A DNA stretch of 64,000 nucleotides. Origin: Paracoccus sp. S1E-3. GTDB taxonomy: Bacteria; Pseudomonadota; Alphaproteobacteria; Rhodobacterales; Rhodobacteraceae. Under the pieces are notes generated by a model that searched no databases, was not told where the DNA came from, and was given only the letters and a program-made list of their open reading frames with translations. The first letter of the stretch is position 1. Each line of letters starts with the position of its first letter. This document shows positions 55,193-63,876 of the stretch, piece after piece. Made by a program: the position numbers and the translations under genes. The stretch covers positions 124,001 to 188,000 of the forward strand of contig NZ_JACEMU010000016.1 in NCBI RefSeq assembly GCF_013868135.1, written 5' to 3'.

Positions 55193-57781
55193 TCAGCCCA
55201 GATAGTCCGTTCCGGCCTCACCTTCATATAGTGCCCTGATCGATGTCGCTGCCGCGACCGCGGCGCGCGTCGAAGCCTCGGTCAGGTCCAAAGCGCGGAA
55301 CTTGTCGCCGATCTTGGCTACAGCCTCGATCCGTCGATACTGGCTTCCAAAGGCTTCCGCATAGTCGGCCAGCCCCTTGAGCTTCGGAATCGCATCGCCG
55401 AACTGGATGCCGTGCGGGTCGATGATGTCGGCGGCGACCGACCCGTCGGGCAGCCGCGCAAAGAACACGAAGTCGGGCCGGACGATCTTCGGGCTGCCGC
55501 CTTCCTCGTAGATGACGCCAAGCGAGTCCTGACTGGCGCGCGACGGATTGCGATACCAGCCGACCGTGCCTGCCCGCGCCAGCTCGGCTTTCACCACCTC
55601 GCCTTCCCAGGAGTTGAAGTCCTCGGGGAAGTTGCCGTCGTCGTCGGACAGCAGGTGCTGGGTATAGTGCGGCAGCGGCGTCTCGGTTCCATTCGCTTCG
55701 CGGAGCGTCGTCGGCTGCATCCAGGATGTCGGCCGTGCCAGATCGACCGGCATCGGCTCGGAGCTCATCTCGCGGATCTGGCGATAGACGTCCTGTCGCT
55801 CGTCGGAGAGGCTCTTGATCTCGACCCGGAACCGGCTGAGCCATTGCGCCGCCAGCTTCTCGGCCTCGGCCTCAAGCGTCTCTTTCACCTCGGGAACCAA
55901 ACCCAACGCTGCGATCATGACATGGGCGTCGATCAGGGCGCCTTCCAGGTCGTCCGGATCGCCTTCGTTCCGCGCGAGATAATCGCTGTAGGACGTCGCA
56001 AGATCGGGGCTGATCCCACGCCCGGCGCGGCGATACGCATCCTCGATCACGGCGTAGTCCGCTTCCTCGAGGAAGTCGTCGAATGACATGCCCCCGCCCT
56101 TCAGGTCGGCCTTCAGGCTCTTGCCTTCGACGGTCAGGACCGACTTTCGGGCAGTTTCGATTTCCGCCTTGAACCGCGCCCGGAGGCCGTCGAGCACCTT
56201 GTGCATCTCGGCGTGGGCTGCCTTGCCTGCATCCGCCAGCAGGCCATCCATGGCAAGTTCATGCGCCAGCGACGTCAGTCGCTTCACAGGCCGGGAATGC
56301 CGCTTCGGCAAGGTCTGAGAGGGGAGTGAGAGCAGCTTGTCCCACACGTCCTCCGGGATGGACGGGTTCGGCTTCAACTCCACCGGGTTAATCAGCACGC
56401 GACGGCCGGGCAGATCCTCGCCTCCGTCCCCGCCCGACATCAGCGCCTTGGCGATATCCGTCACCGAGGCTTCGTCGAAGAAGGGCAGCAGACAGTCGAC
56501 CGAGTTCAGCCGATCGTTGCCGGGAATCCGCCGCGCCAGTGGCGTGCGCACCATCCGGCCCAGAAGCTGGGTGATATGCGTCCTGTCCCGTGCGGGCCGG
56601 AACGAGACCATGACCTCGGCGCGCGGGCAGTCCCAGCCGGTGCTGATCGCATCCTTTGCGATCAGTACCCTGATCCAGGTCGATTCCTGCACACGTTCCG
56701 GCGAGATGTAGGGCACGGTATGGGCCCCGAAGGTCTGGGCGGTATGCTCCCCGAACACATGCGCCACCGCATCTTCGGGCAGGTCCGGCCATTGCGCATA
56801 GATGGTGTCGAGCGCCGCGCCGATATCGTTGTGATCGGGTGCGTTCGGCACCTGCAGCACCATCAGCGGCAGAACGGTGTCGGCATCGTCCTGCTGCTGG
56901 CCATAGGCTTCCCAGGCGGAGGAAATCTCCTTCAGCTTGTCTGTGCCGCGACGGACGAGCACGGTATCGAACGCGCCCGCATCCGTGGGGACATCGAGAA
57001 TGATCGTGTCCTTCAGCAGGCCGGACGCCTGAACCTTGGCGGAATCCACCACCACATTGGGCAGGGTCGCGCGGCCCTGCATGTCGGACACCGCGGCGTT
57101 GAAACGCTCGACCGTGGCCGAGATGCCCCAGACGACGGGGATGCCGGGTACCGGCCCCGAGCCGTTGATCAGCCGCTTGACGATGGTGGTCTTCTCGCCC
57201 GCGCCGGTCGCCGCGCGCATCCCGCGATGCGCCTCGTCCAGCACCAGATAGAGCGTCAGCGCCGGGTCGTCGATCGTGTTCTGGATCGTGTCCCAGATGG
57301 TGAAGGACCGGCTGTCGGGCATCAGCCGGATCTGGCCGTCCTTCTCGATCCCCTCGTCGTCGGGATCGTGCCCGCGCACCAGCAGGCTCGATTTGCCGAG
57401 CTTCTGGGTGTTCAGGAAATAGATCTTCCCCGGCTCCAGCACCTCGCGCTGAAAGGTGTTCTGCACCACCACAAGGTCCGAAAGCGTCAGCCGGTCCGAC
57501 GCTTCGAGCAGTCGAAACCGCGACTGTTCGTTCAGAGAGGGGTCGTCGCTGAACCAGATCACCACAGCGCCGGGATCGGGTTCGATGTCATAATTGTCGT
57601 CGCCGTGAAACAGCGCCTCGAACACCGCCGCTGCCATGACGGTCTTGCCGGCTCCCGTGGTGGCCGTCAGCGAGAACGCATGTTTATCACCGTCTTCGCG
57701 CCAGCGTCGCGATGCCTTCTTGATGTTCACCAGCACGTTCTCGACGGCTTCTTCCTGATAATCCTTCAGCGTGAACTTCAT
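55193..57781 (-). CDS. res: Type III restriction enzyme, Res (helicase/nuclease) subunit
   Basis: 862 aa. SF2 helicase core: LKDYQEEAVENVL, Walker A TATTGAGKT (about 39-47), DEAH box LVLDEAHRGM (about 182), motif III GISAT and motif VI QLLGRMVRTP. The C-terminal region has a VAKIGDKFRALDL-like tail and an upstream segment (PDFVFFARLPDGSVAADIIDP) that could be the PD-(D/E)XK nuclease core. It requires Mod for DNA binding and cuts after ATP-dependent communication between two sites. It starts 3 nt after mod. Confidence 0.9.
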   Translation of the reverse strand: MKFTLKDYQEEAVENVLVNIKKASRRWREDGDKHAFSLTATTGAGKTVMAAAVFEALFHGDDNYDIEPDPGAVVIWFSDDPSLNEQSRFRLLEASDRLTLSDLVVVQNTFQREVLEPGKIYFLNTQKLGKSSLLVRGHDPDDEGIEKDGQIRLMPDSRSFTIWDTIQNTIDDPALTLYLVLDEAHRGMRAATGAGEKTTIVKRLINGSGPVPGIPVVWGISATVERFNAAVSDMQGRATLPNVVVDSAKVQASGLLKDTIILDVPTDAGAFDTVLVRRGTDKLKEISSAWEAYGQQQDDADTVLPLMVLQVPNAPDHNDIGAALDTIYAQWPDLPEDAVAHVFGEHTAQTFGAHTVPYISPERVQESTWIRVLIAKDAISTGWDCPRAEVMVSFRPARDRTHITQLLGRMVRTPLARRIPGNDRLNSVDCLLPFFDEASVTDIAKALMSGGDGGEDLPGRRVLINPVELKPNPSIPEDVWDKLLSLPSQTLPKRHSRPVKRLTSLAHELAMDGLLADAGKAAHAEMHKVLDGLRARFKAEIETARKSVLTVEGKSLKADLKGGGMSFDDFLEEADYAVIEDAYRRAGRGISPDLATSYSDYLARNEGDPDDLEGALIDAHVMIAALGLVPEVKETLEAEAEKLAAQWLSRFRVEIKSLSDERQDVYRQIREMSSEPMPVDLARPTSWMQPTTLREANGTETPLPHYTQHLLSDDDGNFPEDFNSWEGEVVKAELARAGTVGWYRNPSRASQDSLGVIYEEGGSPKIVRPDFVFFARLPDGSVAADIIDPHGIQFGDAIPKLKGLADYAEAFGSQYRRIEAVAKIGDKFRALDLTEASTRAAVAAATSIRALYEGEAGTDYLG

Positions 57782-57784
57782 GTC

Positions 57785-59914
57785 TCATCGGCCCATCGAA
57801 AAGCGAAAATTGGAGAGGTAGGACTCATAAAGTCGTACCGGTTGGATGCTGTCGGGTAGCGCACGCGCCACCGCCTGAAACCGGCGGTCGTCATCCGTCA
57901 CGATGTAGGCGATGCGCAGGGTCGGTTGCGCGGAGGCCGCATCACAAAATGCCGCAGAGCGGTCCAGGTCCACGAGCAGGCCGTAGGTATCTGCAACGTC
58001 CCATCCAGCGGTCGGAACATGGTCGATGCGACGGCCTTCCGATCCGGCGCGCATCCACAACAGTGGGCTGATTCGTTTGAATGCAAGGTTGTGGCTGACG
58101 GCGACAGGAGCTTCGTAGGTTAGGGTGAAGAACTCGGCGTTTTCCTCGAATCCCTCAGCCATCGGGAATTCATCAGTGAACTTGTAGTCCCCCTTGATAT
58201 CCTCTCCGTCCGGCGTCTTGCCTGTGATGGCGGCAGCGATCCGGGGTTTCGTAATATAGTCGCAAATGCCCCACTTCTCCCAATCTGGATCACCAGGACG
58301 CAAGCCAGCCTTACGCAATGCTGCTTGCTCTTCGGCGGCCACCTCGTTGTTCGTGACCGAGATGCACTGTCGACTCCCGCCGTCCTGACGGTTGAGCCGC
58401 ATAACGGCATGGGCGGTGGTGCCTGATCCGGAGAAGAAGTCGAGGATGATGGCGTGAGGATTGCTTACGACAAAGAAACGTAGCACATCTTCGACGGCAT
58501 AAAGGCTTTTAGGAAAAGGAAACTTTCGCCCCGGCATCAGGAGTTTCTGTAAGTTTGTTCCTCCTTGCTCCGCATTGTGTGAAGCAATTCTCCACTGAGT
58601 GCCAGGAACGAACGTCGGCTGATAAGCCGCATCATCGACGATAATCGAGTGGTCTGGCCGCCTTCCCGTGATAGGAAACAAGCCAGCTTCAACCTTCTTC
58701 TGCTCTCCTCGAAACAAATAAGTGATAGAGGTAGAACTACCGCGCCATCGGCCGAGTTTAGCATAGCCTTTTTCGATAAGGCTGCGTAGGCCGTTCGCGC
58801 TGTTTTGCCATCTGCCTTCAGTGCCGTCTGACCTAATCGGCCAAACAGCTACACAGCCCTCGGGCGGCTCAATATCTTGCCAGTTTTCTCCGAAGAAGGC
58901 CTCTCCAACAGAATGAAATACAGGGCTGCCTTCGTTATTCTTGATGAACACCGGGTAGAATTGATTGGGGCTATCTGTGCGGAGGGGGTCAGAACCAGAA
59001 CGAAGCGCCTCAGCCCACCGAAGCTTGCCAGCTCTTTTGTCTTGGACAATCTTCCATTCATCTCCCAGTGGAATGGCTTCAGGAGCGGCACTGCCGATCC
59101 AGACAAAAAATAGATACTCGTCGGTCCTGCCAAATGCGGCACCTCGAGAAGCGCCTTTAGGATTAATGACACTTGATACCATTTGAAGCCGAGCATCTGG
59201 AAAAGTCTGCTCCAAAAGCAGGCCTAGCCTGAGGTACTCCTTTTCATCAATAGTAACGATCAGCGTAGACGCATTTGGATTCAGCAGTTCCCGAGCAACA
59301 AGAAGCCGCCGCTCCATCATCGCCAGCCATTTAGAGTGGCGATAGAGGTCATCCCCTTCGACGTAATCGTTGTTGTACTTCCAGTCCCGCGCCCCGGTAT
59401 TATAGGGCGGGTCGATATAGATGGCGTCGATCTTGCCCCGATGGGTGTAAGTCAGCGCCTCCAGCACATGGAAGTTCTCGCCGTTGATCACCGTGTGGAA
59501 CGGCTTGTCACCGCCGCGCTCCACCCGTCCGGTGCTGACCAACCCAGGGTAGATGTAATCGCGGAACTCCGCCACCACGACCAGATCGGCAACCGTGACC
59601 TCGGCCGTCTCGGCGGCATCCGTGTCGATCAGCGCCAGATGCGCCACCTTTGCCGCACCCCTTCCAGCCATTCGCGCCACGCGCCACAGCCGCTGATCGC
59701 CACGCTCGGTGCTACCCCGCGGAGACAGAATGCGCACCTTGTCGCCCCGCCGCACGGGACGGCTGGGCAGCTCCACGCTCTCGGGTCGGTGCCGTTCGAA
59801 GTTCAGCCCGAAGGCGCGGCGCGACGCCAGCGCCTTGAACTCCCGCTCGAGCTCGTCCCCCAGCGCGCTGTCCCTGGCCTTGGCGCGCGCGATCAGATCC
59901 GTCAGACGCGACAT
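57785..59914 (-). CDS. mod: Type III DNA methyltransferase, Mod subunit
   Basis: 709 aa. DPPY motif in IYIDPPYNTGARDWKYNNDYV (about 167) comes before the SAM motif FFSGSGTTAHAV (about 492), the beta-class order usual in Mod subunits, which make N6-methyladenine. The region between them (about 200-480) is the target-recognition domain; its DNA is clearly AT-richer than the rest of the gene. Mod both methylates and provides sequence specificity to Res. First gene of the mod-res operon. Confidence 0.92.
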   Translation of the reverse strand: MSRLTDLIARAKARDSALGDELEREFKALASRRAFGLNFERHRPESVELPSRPVRRGDKVRILSPRGSTERGDQRLWRVARMAGRGAAKVAHLALIDTDAAETAEVTVADLVVVAEFRDYIYPGLVSTGRVERGGDKPFHTVINGENFHVLEALTYTHRGKIDAIYIDPPYNTGARDWKYNNDYVEGDDLYRHSKWLAMMERRLLVARELLNPNASTLIVTIDEKEYLRLGLLLEQTFPDARLQMVSSVINPKGASRGAAFGRTDEYLFFVWIGSAAPEAIPLGDEWKIVQDKRAGKLRWAEALRSGSDPLRTDSPNQFYPVFIKNNEGSPVFHSVGEAFFGENWQDIEPPEGCVAVWPIRSDGTEGRWQNSANGLRSLIEKGYAKLGRWRGSSTSITYLFRGEQKKVEAGLFPITGRRPDHSIIVDDAAYQPTFVPGTQWRIASHNAEQGGTNLQKLLMPGRKFPFPKSLYAVEDVLRFFVVSNPHAIILDFFSGSGTTAHAVMRLNRQDGGSRQCISVTNNEVAAEEQAALRKAGLRPGDPDWEKWGICDYITKPRIAAAITGKTPDGEDIKGDYKFTDEFPMAEGFEENAEFFTLTYEAPVAVSHNLAFKRISPLLWMRAGSEGRRIDHVPTAGWDVADTYGLLVDLDRSAAFCDAASAQPTLRIAYIVTDDDRRFQAVARALPDSIQPVRLYESYLSNFRFSMGR

Positions 59915-60236
59915 GGCCGACCCCAGCTCCCTTCACCCGCCGCTGCACCGCACCCGTGATGTCCCGCGCGCCAAGTGCCACGCAAGGCATGCGCGCGCCT
60001 CGCCGAAGACGACGGTTGGGTTGGCAAGGTGGTAGGATTTTCGGTCGCGGCTGTTTTCAATGCTTTCGTCCTGTCAGGCAGCGGGCTTGCTGAACGCCCT
60101 GCAAAATGAGCTGACAGAACCGCCGTTTACCCGCGCAGACTAAACCGGGGCGAGAGGTTGGCGCAAGCCGAATGGCCAACGCATTCCAATCCTCGGGCAG
60201 TTCCGCGCCAGAACCGATGGCTCCGTCCGCCGGTTT
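59915..60236. other. Spacer upstream of mod
   Basis: About 320 bp with no coding frame supported; it presumably contains the mod-res promoter reading leftward. A short GC-rich stretch near 60080-60150 shows no recognisable hairpin. Confidence 0.5.
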
Positions 60237-61001
60237 TCAGAAGAGCGCCGACTGTCCCGTGTCGTCCACCCGCAACACGCCAAGCAACTGCCATGTCTGG
60301 CGACGACTGGCCATGTTGCCGACACAGAACAGCATGCCCTTCCGGGGGTATGTTTCGTTGAACGTCTTGCTCATCCAGTCGAGCGTCGCCTGGTCGGTTC
60401 CCTCCCGTTGGCGGCCGTTGAAGAACATCGCATGGGCCTCCCAATCGCCATTCGCGTAGTCGTGTGGCCCCGTGGCATCCTCAAACTTGAAGCGAAACTC
60501 GTATGGGCTGGGTTCGAGCGCCTTCAGCTTCTCGTCGAAGAAGGAGTCCTGGCGCGCGGCCTCTGCATAGGTGCGCCGCTCCGCCTCAATCTCGTCCGGC
60601 TTCTTGGTCTTGTAAAAGAAGCGGGTGTTCCGGGGGCGGATCAGCGCGAGGGATTTCCCCGCGGCTTCGGCCTCCTTCACGGAAGCGGAGACAAGCGGGT
60701 TGAGAAATGAGGCGCGTTCCTTCTCGGGCATATGGCCGTCCCGGCGGAGCGAGTTTTCCCAGACGTGGCAGCTTTCGGCGCGGTTGTCGCTGGTCGGGCG
60801 CCGATAGGTGAACTTTACCCAGTCCCAGCGCTTGAACGCCGCATCTGCTCCGAGATGCCGGAAGCGGATCGGAAAAAGCCTCTTGAACTCGCCATGGGCG
60901 GTCACCCCGGCGCAGCAGACCGTTTCCCCATGGTTGGCGCTACGCTGCGGTAAGGCCTTCACCAGGATGGAAACGCGGGAGCTTTGATGCGTTTCGGACA
61001 T
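60237..61001 (-). CDS. Unknown protein overlapping the DUF488 gene
   Basis: 254 aa, not recognised. Soluble, mixed alpha/beta. Features: WVKFTYRRPTSDNRAESCHVW, LIRPRNTRFFYKTKKP, FEDATGPHDYANGDWEAHAMFF and MLFCVGNMASRRQTW near the end. The paired basic and aromatic residues suggest nucleic-acid or nucleotide contact, but no catalytic motif is evident. Its ATG lies inside the DUF488 gene, overlapping its last 62 nt, which implies obligatory co-expression. Confidence 0.7.
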   Translation of the reverse strand: MSETHQSSRVSILVKALPQRSANHGETVCCAGVTAHGEFKRLFPIRFRHLGADAAFKRWDWVKFTYRRPTSDNRAESCHVWENSLRRDGHMPEKERASFLNPLVSASVKEAEAAGKSLALIRPRNTRFFYKTKKPDEIEAERRTYAEAARQDSFFDEKLKALEPSPYEFRFKFEDATGPHDYANGDWEAHAMFFNGRQREGTDQATLDWMSKTFNETYPRKGMLFCVGNMASRRQTWQLLGVLRVDDTGQSALF

Positions 61002-61455
61002 AGCGATCAGGGTCGTCGGCGAACAGGTTGCAAATCTCGAAGCCCGTCTCTTCGATCACTTCCTGCGCGACGATGGTCCTGTGGCAGGTTTCCGGATCGC
61101 GCTCGAAACAGAGCAGGCATGTCGGCGCATCCTGAACGAAATCGACCAGTTCCCGCAGCGATTCCTGCGCGGCACCGGTTTCGATATGCGCGCCGTAGAT
61201 GGAACGAAACAGATCGAAATCCCCGGCCCGGGCAGCCTCCCGGCCAGGCTTGGGATCGCCGAGGGCGATGAAATGCGAATACTCGATGCCTTCTTCCGCA
61301 AGCCGCGCAGCGAGCTTGGTCTTGGAAAACCCGGCCTTGCGCGAGACAGCAACGGCACGAACATCGGCCAGTCTTTCGATGCCGGCCGCCTTCAGGGTCC
61401 GGACGAACCGATCAATATCGGTCCCTTCATAGCCAACGGTGAATACTACGCTCAT
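60940..61455 (-). CDS. DUF488 domain protein
   Basis: 171 aa. DUF488 hallmarks: MSVVFTVGYEGTDIDRFVRTLKAAGIERLADVRAVAVSRKAGFSK at the N-terminus, YSHFIALGDPKP in the middle and CLLCFERDPETCHRTIVAQEV near the C-terminus (Cys-x2-Cys and C-H). The family has a rhodanese-like or nucleotide-binding fold and is often found beside restriction or other DNA-processing genes; biochemical role unknown. It overlaps the next gene by 62 nt. Confidence 0.85.
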   Translation of the reverse strand: MSVVFTVGYEGTDIDRFVRTLKAAGIERLADVRAVAVSRKAGFSKTKLAARLAEEGIEYSHFIALGDPKPGREAARAGDFDLFRSIYGAHIETGAAQESLRELVDFVQDAPTCLLCFERDPETCHRTIVAQEVIEETGFEICNLFADDPDRYVRNASKLPRFHPGEGLTAA

Positions 61456-61511
61456 ACCTGCCCCTTTTTTTGGACCCTATCAGGACCGTATCCGAACGGG
61501 AATCCCCTGAA

Positions 61512-61922
61512 TCAGCCTAAATATACGGATTTGCAGATCGCGATCAGCGCGCGCCTCTGTTCGGCCCAACCCTCGGGCAAGGCTTCGCGCAATGATTCGA
61601 GCGTCAAGCCGCGCGGCTGCCGTCCATCGAGGATCGACTCGACCAGATCGGGCGCAAGCTGGGCAAGGCGTAAGACCCGGGTCAGGTACGGGGCCGCTAT
61701 CCCCTCGCGCGCGGCCAGCTCAGCGATGGTGGCGAACTCGCCAGAATCCAGCATTCGCTTCCAGCGGAAGGCACGGGCCAGTGCCTTGACGAGGGCATCA
61801 TCGGGGCGGCGCTGGGCAGACGCGCCCTCGGGCAGCAGCATCTCCCTCCTCCCGCCGCGCTTCACGAGGCGGAACGGGACGTGGACGGTGACCGTGTCGG
61901 GGATCGGCTTGGCGCGGGTCAT
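61512..61922 (-). CDS. Small HTH-like protein downstream of serine recombinase
   Basis: 136 aa. Centre DSGEFATIAELAAREGIAAPYLTRVLRLAQLAPDL resembles a KorB/ParB-type helix-turn-helix. The N-terminus (TVHVPFRLVKRGGRREMLLPEG) and C-terminus are conserved in small genes that directly follow large serine recombinases in alphaproteobacteria. Its start overlaps the stop of the recombinase remnant (4 nt). It was probably the recombinase's accessory gene and now may be orphaned. Confidence 0.7.
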   Translation of the reverse strand: MTRAKPIPDTVTVHVPFRLVKRGGRREMLLPEGASAQRRPDDALVKALARAFRWKRMLDSGEFATIAELAAREGIAAPYLTRVLRLAQLAPDLVESILDGRQPRGLTLESLREALPEGWAEQRRALIAICKSVYLG

Positions 61923-62314
61923 GCGGCTGCTCCAATGTCAGTAGTGATTTCGCGCGCCAATCCTGCCAGCCCGTCCACGCGCAGCCGGACGTTGAGTCCA
62001 TCCGTGCCGATGTCCACGCGCTCGACCAGCAGCGCCACGATGCGCGCCTGCTCGGCGGGGAAGAGTTCGTCCCACAGCGGATCGACTTGCTGCAGCGCCG
62101 CGCGGGCGTCGGATTCGGTGATGTCGCCGGTCTCCGCACGCGCCGTCTTCCAGGTCGCCGCAATGATCTCCGGCTGGCGGAATACGGCGCGAAGCTGGTC
62201 GATGACGGTGGCCTCGTTTTCGCCGGCGGGCACGCGGCCGACCGGGCAGGACCCCGCGCCGTGCTTCAGCACTGTCTTGCTGACGTAGTACACGGCCTTG
62301 GTCGCAGTGGGCAC
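61919..62314 (-). pseudogene. C-terminal remnant of a large serine recombinase
   Basis: 131 codons matching only the C-terminal tail of alphaproteobacterial large serine recombinases (VYYVSKTVLKHGAGSCPVGR, VPAGENEATVIDQLRAVF, LDPLWDELFPAEQARIVALLVERVDIG). The catalytic resolvase domain and the recombinase domain are missing, and no N-terminal coding continues toward the tRNA. The remnant ends about 180 bp from the island's right end, so the recombinase was truncated, probably when this island formed. Confidence 0.8.
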
Positions 62315-62415
62315 GGGAGGGGAGCTGTTCAGTCACAGCGTCGCAGCTGCTACGGCAGGATTCTTTCCCACAGCCCAGCGAAGTGCGCCAGTGTCCTAGG
62401 GCGTTCAGATCGAAG

Positions 62416-62469
62416 TGGGGGAAGAAGTGGAGGATAAAATTGGCGAGATGACAGTTAAGTCACTGTAAG
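62416..62469 (+). repeat. Short repeat of the integrase start region
   Basis: GTGGGGGAAGAAGTGGAGGA resembles GTGGGGGAAGAGATGGTGGA at the start of the integrase gene (42971). The following codons read VGEEVEDKIGEMT versus the integrase's VGEEMVDRLGMVT, then stop. It lies 76 bp inside the right attachment repeat. It is either a relic of a related integrase gene or a recombinase arm-binding repeat. Confidence 0.55.
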
Positions 62470-62491
62470 AGCATAACTTTATTGGATGATT

Positions 62492-62505
62492 TGGTGGAGC
62501 CGAGG
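62492..62505. repeat. Right attachment repeat inside tRNA-Ala
   Basis: TGGTGGAGCCGAGG, the 3' end of the tRNA-Ala gene in complement, identical to 42837-42850. Defines the right boundary of the island. Confidence 0.85.
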
Positions 62506-62567
62506 GGAATCGAACCCCTGGCCTCGTCATTGCGAACGACGCGCTCTACCAACTGAGCTACGGCCCC
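62492..62567 (-). tRNA. tRNA-Ala (anticodon CGC)
   Basis: 76 nt including CCA. Acceptor GGGGCCG pairs with CGGCTCC and contains the G3:U70 identity pair of alanine tRNAs. Anticodon stem CGTCG/TGACG with loop TTCGCAA gives anticodon CGC. T-arm CAGGGGTTCGATTCCCCTCG. It is the attachment site of the island lying on its 3' side and remains intact. Confidence 0.96.
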
Positions 62568-62673
62568 ATCGGCGTGAGTTCTGGCCTGCACCTGCAGCAA
62601 TGTCAAGCAACGAAATCGCAGGGGTTGCACCGTGGCGCCGGTCGCGCCATGACGGGGCAAAAGGGGACCCGCG

Positions 62674-63876
62674 ATGAATATCCTGATACTCGGCGCCGGG
62701 CAGGCGGCGGCCGCGATGGCGGCGAAACTGCGCGCGCAGGGCCATGACGGCGGCATCACCCTCATCGGCGAGGAGGCCGCCCCTCCCTATCAACGCCCGC
62801 CCCTGTCAAAGGCCTATCTGCTGGGTGAAATGCCGATTGAGCGGCTGACGCTGCGCGCCGATGACTGGTGGACAGACCAGGACATCCGCCTGCTGACCGA
62901 CACCCAAGCGACCCGGATCGACCGCGCGGCGAAGCGGGTCGAGACCTCGGCCGGACTCCTCCCCTACGATCAGCTGGCACTGACCCTTGGCGCAAGCCCG
63001 CGCCGCTTGCCGGCGGCGCTGGGAGGCGCGCTGCGCGGCGTCCACACTGTGCGCGGCATCGCCGATATCCAGCAGGTCCAGCCCGCACTGACGCCGGGCA
63101 AGCGGCTGGTGGTGATCGGCGGCGGCTATATCGGGCTGGAGGCCGCAGCCGTCGCCCGCAAGCTGGGGCTTGAGGTGACGGTGGTCGAGGCCGCGCCCCG
63201 CATCCTCGGCCGGGTCGCGGCGCCCGAAACCGCCGATCTGATCCGCGACCTGCATCAGGCCCATGGGGTGACGATCCTCGAAGGCACCGGCATCGACGGG
63301 CTGGAGGGCGACAGCCATGTCCGCACCGTACGGCTGGCCGACGGCCGCCGCCTTCCCGCCGATCTGGTGGTGCTGGGGATCGGCGTGGCGCCGGAAACCG
63401 CCCTCGCGGCGGAAGCGGGGCTGACCATCGACAACGGGATCGCCTGCGATGCCCAAGGGCGAACCTCGGATCCGACGATCTGGGCAGCCGGCGATTGCGC
63501 CTCGTTCCTGTGGCAAGGCCAGCGGTTGCGGCTGGAAAGCGTCGGCAACGCCATCGACATGGCCGAACTCGTCGCCGAGAACATGCTGGGCGCGGGCAAG
63601 GACTATGCACCGAAACCGTGGTTCTGGTCCGATCAGTACGACGCCAAACTGCAGATCGCCGGGCTGAACGCCGGCTATGACCGGATCCTCACCCGTCCGG
63701 GCGAGACCGCGCGGGCCAGTTCGGTCTGGTATTATCGTGACGGCCGGCTGATCGCGGTCGATGCGCTGAACGACGCCCGCGCCTATATGGTGGGCAAGCG
63801 CCTGATCGAGGGCGGCAGGACCGCCGACCCCGCACGCGTGGCCGATCCTGCCGTTCCACTGAAGGAACTGCTGTGA
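62674..63876 (+). CDS. FAD-dependent ferredoxin/rubredoxin reductase-like protein
   Basis: 400 aa. Two Rossmann motifs: FAD-binding ILGAGQAAAAMAAKL at the N-terminus and NAD(P)H-binding VVIGGGYIGLEAAAVARKLG (about 145). The second FAD site is TIWAAGDCASF (about 267) followed by RLESVGNAIDMAE. The layout is that of putidaredoxin reductase-type enzymes that pass electrons from NAD(P)H to a small iron-sulfur protein. The partner is not in the window. Its stop overlaps the GTG of rsmD. Confidence 0.9.
   Translation: MNILILGAGQAAAAMAAKLRAQGHDGGITLIGEEAAPPYQRPPLSKAYLLGEMPIERLTLRADDWWTDQDIRLLTDTQATRIDRAAKRVETSAGLLPYDQLALTLGASPRRLPAALGGALRGVHTVRGIADIQQVQPALTPGKRLVVIGGGYIGLEAAAVARKLGLEVTVVEAAPRILGRVAAPETADLIRDLHQAHGVTILEGTGIDGLEGDSHVRTVRLADGRRLPADLVVLGIGVAPETALAAEAGLTIDNGIACDAQGRTSDPTIWAAGDCASFLWQGQRLRLESVGNAIDMAELVAENMLGAGKDYAPKPWFWSDQYDAKLQIAGLNAGYDRILTRPGETARASSVWYYRDGRLIAVDALNDARAYMVGKRLIEGGRTADPARVADPAVPLKELL

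Larger units (their letters stand above)
42837..62505. mobile_element. Integrative genomic island at tRNA-Ala(CGC)
   Basis: About 19.7 kb bounded by a 14-bp direct repeat of the tRNA-Ala 3' end. A tyrosine integrase lies 120 bp inside the left end, and the intact tRNA gene abuts the right end. Contents: integrase, an unknown gene, AlpA-type HTH, HUH-like protein, SRAP protein, SIR2-HerA-KTSC-nuclease operon, DUF3768 cassette, Type III restriction-modification, DUF488 pair and a serine recombinase remnant. Several stretches (44.5-45.6 kb, the middle of mod, 53.1 kb) are visibly AT-richer than the chromosome. No conjugation or phage structural genes, so any movement must rely on helper functions. 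Confidence 0.88.
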
